Positions 45,830-53,135 of a DNA stretch of 53,135 bases are shown piece by piece (within the stretch, counting starts at the first letter, position 1; each line of letters begins with the position of its first letter). The notes under the pieces are model-generated. The model ran no database searches, had not been told where the DNA came from, and was given only the letters and a program-made list of their open reading frames with translations. The position numbers and the translations under genes were made by a program. Source of the DNA: Gyrodactylus bullatarudis (lineage: Eukaryota; Platyhelminthes; Monogenea; Gyrodactylidea; Gyrodactylidae); assembly GCA_012064415.1 (NCBI GenBank), contig SSNU01000026.1, positions 388,174 through 441,308 on the forward strand. The letters run 5' to 3'.

Positions 45830-46009
45830 AATGTTTTCCTGAATAATGATAGACTCTTATCAACCAAATATGTTAAGGAAGAGAGAGCAAAATTGAAAAA
45901 TCTTCTCAAACAAGACGGTTATCCAGAATGCTTCATCGACAAATATTCTCACCCGAAGGATAAAATTAAAGATGAAGATCGTTTTCAAAAGTTTACAAAT
46001 GAATTTTGA
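45830..46009 (+). pseudogene. Penelope-like element fragment
   Basis: ERAKLKNLLKQDGYPECFIDK aligns with the SKLRLNKNGYPNRFVDKF block at 46990-47040. Short, isolated piece. Confidence 0.55.
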
Positions 46010-46297
46010 AAATATCCAATTAGATTTCATACTTTTATAATAAGAGTATAAACTTTTGCAAATAGATTTCCTATTAGTGAAAAAATAATTTCAGGGGTGC
46101 GGGGTTTTTGCTATTGGATTTTAATCTTATGAAAATGAATTTCAAAGATTTCAAATTAGGTGCTAAAGATTTCCAGTTAGACAGTAAGAAAATCCAAAAG
46201 AAATATGAACAAACATAATTGAAATTCATTTTAGGGTCAAATATTATTTTTCCTCCGACAATGACAAAATGGGAAAAATTTAATTCATTTCTTATTT

Positions 46298-46622
46298 TCA
46301 CTGGTTGTTCTCTGAAATCATATATCTGGTGTATTATCTATTCCAGATATATGTGTGAATGATTTATTGATGTCATAAAAAAATTTACCTTATTAAATAA
46401 TATGAAATCAATATAACTTTGTATATGAAACTATAGATTACCTGAAATTAAATTTTAAAAAACTAAATTACTCAGAACTTGGGTACCAACTGAAGAGATA
46501 AATGAAATAAAATCCCCCTTGTACGTGTAATACACAGTGTATGACATAATGAACCATTCACGCACATATCTGGAATAGATAATACACTTTTTATATGATT
46601 TCAGGGAAAAACCAGTGAAAAT
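46298..46622. repeat. Inverted repeat, about 65-bp arms
   Basis: 46298-46362 (CCAGATATATGTGTGAATGA side) and 46551-46622 are inverted copies, both with GTATTATCTATTCCAGATAT-type cores and ending in CACTGGT/ACCAGTG. Noncoding. Confidence 0.6.
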
Positions 46623-46869
46623 GGGAAAAATTTAATTCATTTCCCTTTTCACTAATTTTTCACTGGTTTCCCACTTTCACAAGTGATTTCTGTCCACTCA
46701 CTGATTTCCAATTTTCACTGTAACATATATGTGTTGGTCAAGTCATACTATCAAGAAGAATATTATTTAACTGAAACTACTTAGCAGTAGCGTGTTTCAT
46801 TTTGCCCTTGTTTGCCACAAAGTTAAAATAAAAATGCCCTTTTCAATTGAATTCCCGATTTTGGCAGCT

Positions 46870-47289
46870 CTAATCATTACTGAAGCCATCACCTTTAAAA
46901 TTAAGTTTCATTAAGATGGTTGTCTTTTCTTCTTCATCTCTGTCGACACTTTCATCTACATCATCAGACATATTGATGAATTTGTCAACAAATCTGTTGG
47001 GATAACCATTTTTATTTAAACGTAACTTTGACTCTTCTATTTCTTTTGGCCATTCCTCTGGACTAGCAATTTTTCTTATCCTCTTTCCTAGACCAATTAC
47101 TAAGCCAACCTTATGAGATAGAGGACTGAAACTGGCAAAATGTAAATATTTTCCATTATCAGTCTTCTTCTTGTAGATATTTCTTAGAATAGACCCATCC
47201 TCCTTCCGAGTTAGTTTGACATCTAAGAAACTCAAACTCTCATTAGACTCTTTTTCCATGGAAAATTTAATACAGTCAATTTTACACAT
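46870..47289 (-). pseudogene. Penelope-like element reverse transcriptase, C-terminal part
   Basis: The best-preserved Penelope copy: 139 open codons with LSFLDVKLTRKEDGSILRN, YLHFASFSPLSHKVGLVIGL, KRIRKIASPEEWP, GYPNRFVDKFINM and LNFKGDGFSND. It lacks RT motifs A-C and the GIY-YIG nuclease, so it is a fragment, but recently enough inserted to lack stops. Confidence 0.85.
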
Positions 47290-47499
47290 GACGAGTCGAG
47301 TTATATTTTCTGCCCTTTCTCGTTTTTTATTATACTAAACCTGTCAGCCAATAATATTGCTCCATTGCAACAACCAATGAGAACAGACTTTCCTTCTCAA
47401 CATTTTGTGTTTCATTAATTTGGTTCTAAATAGGGTTTTCATATGAATTCTCAAATTTTCATTCAATAAGAAATCAATTGAGTTCAAGTTAAAATAAAC

Positions 47500-49040
47500 T
47501 TATTCAAAATCGTATACGTTAGAAGCAGAATTGACATTTAAATGACCTGACGATACCTGCATCAATAGGCTGACAAACTGGAGTGCAATTCGGGGGAAAG
47601 TATTGGATCTAAATATATTAAATTTTAATAAGTTTACTTTGATGTTCAAGAGCCTCTCTTCTTCTAGAAGATGATGAGAAGATGGATTATCCATGAATAA
47701 TATTATTTTTCTCTTCTCGGATCTCAACTTAGTGCTCCAATCATTGATAAAAGAGGTGAATATTTCGCGAGTCATCCTTCCTTTTTTAGAGGATTTATAA
47801 TTTAAAATGTCTATTTCCTCTCTTGTTAAGTTCGTACAGAATAATAGGGTGATTCTTTCCTTAAAGTCTTTAAAACCATGAGCGTTCAAGGTTTTCTTGG
47901 TTAAATTTTTCGATTAACAACATAAATAAATAAAGCAGCTTCATCCAGGTTATATATGTTTTCTGGTGAATATCCACGAAGAAGGAATCTTAGTTTCATA
48001 TAAAAGTCTTCAACTAAATTTATTGGAACACTTTTCTTCCAGAAGGCTAAAAATATTATTAGAATCAATTTACCTTTCTAAACTTCTACCCGTTCTTCTA
48101 GCATATTTTTATAAGGTGATTATATGAAGCTTAATAGTTAATCAGCTCCAAAAATGCAGCAACTTTAAATGCAATCTCTTTCAAATCATTAAATACAAGA
48201 AAATTATTTTCTTCTGACAAAGCTTCTTCGACTTTTTCCACTTGTTTCCTCTGCGAACAACCTTGATCTTGAAATTAAATTCTTGAAAAAAGTATGTTTA
48301 CTGCGGCACACAATATTTTGATTCATTTGTATTGATGAATCAGAGAGATAAATTTGAAAATTATTTAGAAGATGGAGGATTCTTGTGATAAATATTAAAC
48401 AAGAGGATGATATGTTTACGAAAATAGCACATTTGGAGGTTAATAAACGATCAAATTCTATTATCGATTTAATCATATGATAATATCCGTTTTGTTTCTT
48501 GTCGATGCTCTTCACAAACGTTTTTGGATATCGCAGTTTCAAGTTTCTTCGTTTTAATATTAAAGGATTAGAATCTTTGTCACTGATATTAATTAGTTGG
48601 AATGCTATAACAAATGTATTCTTATAAGAAACAGAAATATTGATAAGAATATAACATTGGGTGGAATCTGTTATTGACTCAGAGACTTCAGGATGAAGCA
48701 TCACTTGTTTATCGAGTTGTATTTTTCTGGCAATTTTCTAGAGATTGTAAGAATTAAAACTTACATTTCGATCCTGAAGATTTTCAGATTTTTCAATCTT
48801 CCGTAAATAATCATCGCAAGCCTTGAATTTTTTTTAGATTGGGCGCAAGAGCTGGATCAATGACGATCGATTTAAGTCTGGCACGATCAATTTGTTCACC
48901 TTGATTTTGAATGTAATCCAATTCTCGATTAATGTTCTTCTTTAATTGTTCATATTTAGATTCTTTAATAACATTTTGTTTGTCGGTTCTTAATACATTT
49001 TGAATCGTAGGTACAGAAACTTTGTATAATTTAGCCAATC
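47500..49040 (-). pseudogene. Pogo/Tigger-type (DDE_1) transposase remnant
   Basis: In order on the minus strand: N-terminal HTH (MAKLYKVSVPTIQNVLR, ending at 49038), a CENP-B-like helical part with frameshifts, first-Asp block GYSPENIYNLDEAALF near 47950 (usual N.DETGLF), RMTREIFTSFINDW, and KIILFMDNPSSHH with the second Asp (usual LDNAPSH). The domain order identifies a pogo/Tigger transposase. Stops and frame changes make it inactive, and no TIRs were found. Confidence 0.8.
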
Positions 49041-49529
49041 TGTGAGCTTGTCATTGTAATGATGCAAAACATGCGAGGAGTGAGTTAAAACCAGAGGAGC
49101 TCTGAACTGATTGGTTCAAAAATGTACAAGGTACAATATACAATGTAGAGTTTGATTATAATTACAAAGAGAGAGTTGAAAATTATCACCTAAAAACAAT
49201 GATATCATAAAAATTCCAGCATGCAGAGTTCCCTCCCTCACACAAATCCAAATCAGAGGTTAAAAAAACACAATGGCTGAATAAACATGATGTCGTCAAA
49301 GTTATTGATAACCAACATGGTTCTATGGGGGTCGATGGTTTTATTTGGTGTCAAACCCTTTAATACTAATGACTTGGGCAGAACCAAAATTAATATTTGT
49401 TTTAGGCCTAGATTTTCATACGGGGGGATTGAAAAAGTGATGATTTTTTTCATGGTGTCAAGAACACAAGAGAGACATTTTAAATTATAAATCCTCTAAT
49501 TAAAATGGGACTCGCTTATTAAAATTTAA

Positions 49530-49645
49530 TATATTTAGATCCAATATCTAATTCAGCATGGGAAGAGGTTTCTGAGGAGAAAATTATAAATTGTTTCGAC
49601 ACAACAAAATTTATAGTGAAAGAAAAGAATGTTGTCAATCTTCAA
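49530..49645 (+). pseudogene. Tigger-like C-terminal fragment
   Basis: SNSAWEEVSEEKIINCFDTT resembles the AW..VS..TI.NCF motif near the C-terminus of pogo/Tigger transposases. Opposite strand to the copy at 47500, so from another insertion or a rearrangement. Confidence 0.55.
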
Positions 49646-49872
49646 GCCATTAAAGAAAAACTAAATTTTATTAGAAGTTTCCTAGAGCTTGAGAAAAGAT
49701 ATAGCTCTTTAGAAGTGCTCGAAAATTTATGTGTGAAATTGACTGTATTAGGATGAAACGAATTCATCTTTAAGACAAAATTTTCTACTGAAACATTTGG
49801 TTTCATCAAAATAAAAGTGTCATCAACGTATCTGATGTATAAATCAGTGAAAGTATTGATTGTATCAGACAT
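49642..49872 (-). pseudogene. Penelope-like reverse transcriptase motif C fragment
   Basis: TFTDLYIRYVDDTFILMKPN carries an intact YVDD motif as in Penelope-like RTs, followed by VLKMNSFHPNTVNFT; frame lost after that. Confidence 0.75.
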
Positions 49873-49965
49873 TTTATTTAATTCTAGGATTACGAGTAGC
49901 TGACGTTAGGATAGAAATTCTTTTGAATTTCTCTGATTGTCCTTGTATGATTCCTTTTGACGATG

Positions 49966-50217
49966 CTAATAATGCTTCATGTAATGAAAACTTTCTCGGT
50001 CTACCGGAACGAATCGTATGTTGTCATTCTTGATACGACTAACAATTTTTATAGATACTCCTGTGTGTTGAGCTATCTCTCTCAAAGTCAAATTTGTTTG
50101 GAGCAAAATTTGAATAACACGTTTTTCGTCTTCATTAGTTCTATTCATATTGGCACTTTTTTGATTTCTGTGTAAAATGATTACTACCTCATTTTTCTTT
50201 TTAAAGTCGAATTTCAC
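49966..50217 (-). pseudogene. Transposase-type helix-turn-helix fragment
   Basis: NEDEKRVIQILLQTNLTLRE continuing IAQHTGVSIKIVSRIKND is a clear HTH of the Tc1/pogo type. No catalytic part follows. Confidence 0.45.
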
Positions 50218-50442
50218 ACTTGATTGGTGTTATTTTCAACTGGCAACTCTTATCAACTTAATTGAATATGCTTTTGTAAAGTGAATACGAAGAATGACTG
50301 AAGAATGAATGTGTGAATAAATAAGACAATCTTTTATACGAATCCTAAGATTCAGTTATAAATCAATATTAAAATTATATATTCAGATTCATTCTAATTT
50401 GATGAAAATGAAACTCAAGAAATTTATAATAATCGAGAAACA

Positions 50443-51200
50443 GGTGAAGTCCCCGTTTTCTATCCCTCTCTGCCCAAATGGAAATTAACATCTCAGTTAT
50501 ATACCTAAACCATGATTTTTCTTAGCCAATGAGAGAGCAGGAAACTATCAACCAATAGAATTCATGCACATAGTTTATTTGATTTTCAAGTTAGATTCCT
50601 GTTGTTAATCATTTAAAAAGCTGAAAATAAATATTTTTCGAAAAATCCTTTATGTAGAAGAATTATTCATATAAAGATCTATCGTTTGATATTTTTTTCA
50701 GAATTCTAGTTTCATTATTAAGAAAGTTGAGAAAATATTTGTTTTGTACTATAAAATTGGTATCATTAAATGCAGAATTAAAAGTTTAGCTCTTCCCTAG
50801 ATTTTCATACTGAAATATTATTTCGTGTTAAAACTAGACGGTTTTAAAGTTGGATGCGTCCAAATTTAAAATTCTAATCAATATTGAGAAAAGTCGTATT
50901 CCTAATTTTCCTAACCGATAACTAAAAAGGGGAGGAGTGGTGATCACACTATTTGCTTAAGTTAGAAATCACAATGTCAGACCCCTCTTTCATTTTTACA
51001 GTGAGTTACCCCACACTTATCTTCACAATGCGACCCCTTTTAACACGATCACTCGTATTCGTTCATACGAAAAATAATTATCGACTATCTAATGATTGCT
51101 CAATGCTGATTAGTAGGAATTTTTAGGCAGAGTGGTATGAAACTAAACCTCCGTGAAATATTTAATTTATCTCGAGTCATCATGTTTGAAATTGACTGTA
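50443..51200. repeat. Copies of CCAAT-pair repeat families
   Basis: 50443-50600 resembles the left end of the MITE at 38991 (CAGGTGAAGTCCCCGTTTTC), with CCAAT at 50526 and 50552. 51090-51200 resembles 43398-43530. No coding segment. Confidence 0.45.
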
Positions 51201-52573
51201 ATACGAGAATTCTTATTTTAGAAGATTCTAATATTATAAACTTATTATATTTAATATAAACTGAATATATAGTTTTTTTGATATGAATAATTTTTTGAAG
51301 CCTTGTAAATAATTCTAAAAATAATCCCACGAGTAAAAAGGGTTTATTCCAGTTATAATAAAATATGTAAGAATATTTCGTGGCGTAGTCATTAGCTTTT
51401 ACATGCTAAATTTATATTTTAAAAATTGTGTGAAAAGTATTGGTTCTAAATCTGATTGGTTGTTCTCTGGTCTTCAACGTTGTGAGGCAACCCTCCAAAC
51501 ACTAGGCCATGTGGTGATACCACATGAAAGCCTGAAGAGAGAGACAAACAGATCGATGAAAAACGAGTCCATTCTTAATGCAAGTATCATTAACATCCTC
51601 AATACGTATTCCTTTTTCATCCTCTTCCTCAAGTACAAGAACAATATTTATCTAATCGTAATCATTTATTTATGCTAGTCTTATTATTACTGATTGATCA
51701 AACTTTATATAAAATGACTCAAAACAAGACGTTAAAATATCTGTGATATTCAGAAACACTATCCAGCTATTACTAAAGAATTTCCCTTTATGTGAATTAA
51801 ACAGTCTAGAGAAGTAATTGATAAAATTAAAGTCATCGTAAATTAGACAAAATATTTTTAACATAATTTGATGTATATTATTTACAATTTATATATTCCA
51901 AAATTAAAAAAAAACTTTAAAAGAATATGTATGTTATTGTCATTTGAATTTTATTTGGAATTAGCATTTAAAAATTGAATTCCATTGAAAAACGTGCTGA
52001 CAATCAAAAAGTAACATTTGACTTCATTTATTATATTTAGAAACTCATTCAATACTGTTAACTGATACATCAATATTATTAAGCCAATAACTTATTGGGT
52101 AATTTTTGTAAACTTATCTTTAAATTCATATCAAATATATTCGTATCAACTTTACTCATTCAACTGGAAAATTTTTATTCTTAAACTGTTCCCATATCCC
52201 ACAGCTTGAACTCGTCTCCTATTACTCAACACTCCCATAGTATTGGCACCACCAACACACTGGTAAATAAGCACTATGTAGAAATTACAGATTTTTGGAC
52301 ATTAAACCTACTAGCAAAGTTTCCAAAACATCAGGGTCCTTGATGAAAGAGTAGATGAGCATCTCCATACTTAATAAACAGCCAACAAAGAGCACCTAAA
52401 ACCTGCAATGCAGAATTTTCCCCTCAAAACATTGAAGAGTTAATACCATTTACAATATTTGATATAATTCTTTTCTGTATTACTACAAGAAATTTATTTT
52501 TAGCCTCATAACAATAACACATCCAAAGACCAATTCTATTAAATAGTGTTGCATGCCTGGCAAAAGGTATGTT
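51201..52573. other. Stretch without recognised gene
   Basis: Short open frames only; none matches a family I know. Confidence 0.4.
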
Positions 52574-52670
52574 CCAATCAAATTTAAAAAATAATTTAAT
52601 TCTGAAAACCTATATATTTGGCATGTATAACACTGATGAGTATGCCCGAAATAAAAATCTGTAAATGATC
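52574..52670 (+). ncRNA. Hammerhead-type ribozyme, family A, with CCAAT and TATA-like box
   Basis: CCAAT 52574-52578, TATATATT near 52611, CTGATGA 52633-52639, segment GTATGCCC, GAAA 52648-52651. GGCATG upstream pairs with TATGCC. ACA before the core can pair with TGT after AAATC. Core positions all match. Confidence 0.65.
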
Positions 52671-53135
52671 CAATGAAATATATTCTAGACCTACAAGTTA
52701 CCATGAGTCTTAGTGAGTGTTCCAAAATTATTTGCCAAGCTCATCTGTTTCTATAGTAATTCAGATGTGTGAGTTAATTGGAATTAAAACCAAATATTAA
52801 CCTGATGTCAAAATCATCACAATGAGTTCCTTATTGAATACTAGAAAAAACTACTTGAAGAGGTTGAAAGCGTCTAAGTGGGCAACCAACAATGGATAGA
52901 TACGTGAAAAGGAAACAATGATCATCATCCAAAAACCTCAAACTCTCCGCCTCTTTACTCTGGAATGATAGAACCAATCTAGAAATATTTTTGATCATCG
53001 AATTTATCATATATAGTGGTCGAATTAATATGTGGGCCACTTCAAATATTCTAAATTCTCGATTTATTTTAAACAATATTATTTTCAAATTAACACTGTT
53101 AGATGCACAAGAAAATTTTCTATCAAATTATAATT
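52671..53135. other. Window end, partial repeat copy
   Basis: From about 53018 the sequence TGGTCGAATTAATATGTG repeats, with divergence, the arm of the inverted element at 28700; it is cut by the window edge. Confidence 0.5.

Noticed and set aside
48204..48704. 166-codon minus-strand frame as a separate gene
   Set aside because: It lies inside the pogo/Tigger remnant, between its HTH and catalytic blocks, and does not match any family in this frame.

Overview
Eukaryotic (metazoan) nuclear DNA, AT-rich, with spliced genes and heavy loads of decayed transposons. Motile-cilium gene RSPH3 points to an animal with flagella or cilia. Several introns in conserved genes are only 25-40 nt. Penelope-like retroelements and SINEs carrying hammerhead ribozymes are also present. 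Together these fit a flatworm or another small-intron spiralian best, but the species is not determined and this placement is inference.

1-7.4 kb, compact gene cluster: an AKT/PKB kinase (minus; four exons, PH + kinase + C-tail with hydrophobic motif); an LSM14/RAP55-type P-body protein (plus; two exons); and RSPH3, a radial-spoke protein (minus; at least seven exons), convergent with LSM14 with poly(A) signals about 30 bp apart.

7.7-17 kb, transposon graveyard: a tRNA-derived foldback SINE with a decayed hammerhead, a Tc1/mariner HTH, a foldback MITE, a non-LTR LINE (ORF1 and ORF2), a Tc1 transposase piece, Ty3/gypsy pieces, a TTAA-flanked piggyBac-type MITE, a MULE transposase piece and a 900-bp foldback element.

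17.2-40.1 kb, one large minus-strand gene of a kind I do not recognise. Twelve exons were assembled by hand. Each is about 77-97 codons, the eleven internal ones all start and end in phase 1, and each encodes one divergent beta-rich module ending in an amphipathic helix, suggestive of a pleckstrin-homology (PH) fold. The last exon has a stop and an AATAAA. Its long introns hold Penelope pieces, MITEs, inverted repeats and hammerhead ribozymes.

40-53 kb: an intact-looking SINE/hammerhead, the C-terminal exon of a nuclear protein with an NLS and a PCNA-box-like end, an assembly seam (one N flanked by a 136-bp duplication), and fragments of LINE, Penelope and pogo/Tigger transposons.

Main result of the hunt: ten hammerhead-type motifs. 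Two sequence families share an unusual layout in which the loop-II segment is complementary to the strand just 5' of helix I (GGCAU/AUGCC in one, CCGGG/CCCGG in the other). Six copies (five with a perfect CCAAT) sit at a fixed distance (55-61 nt) downstream of a CCAAT-type box with a TATA-like box between. The second candidate novelty is the tandem PH-like gene.
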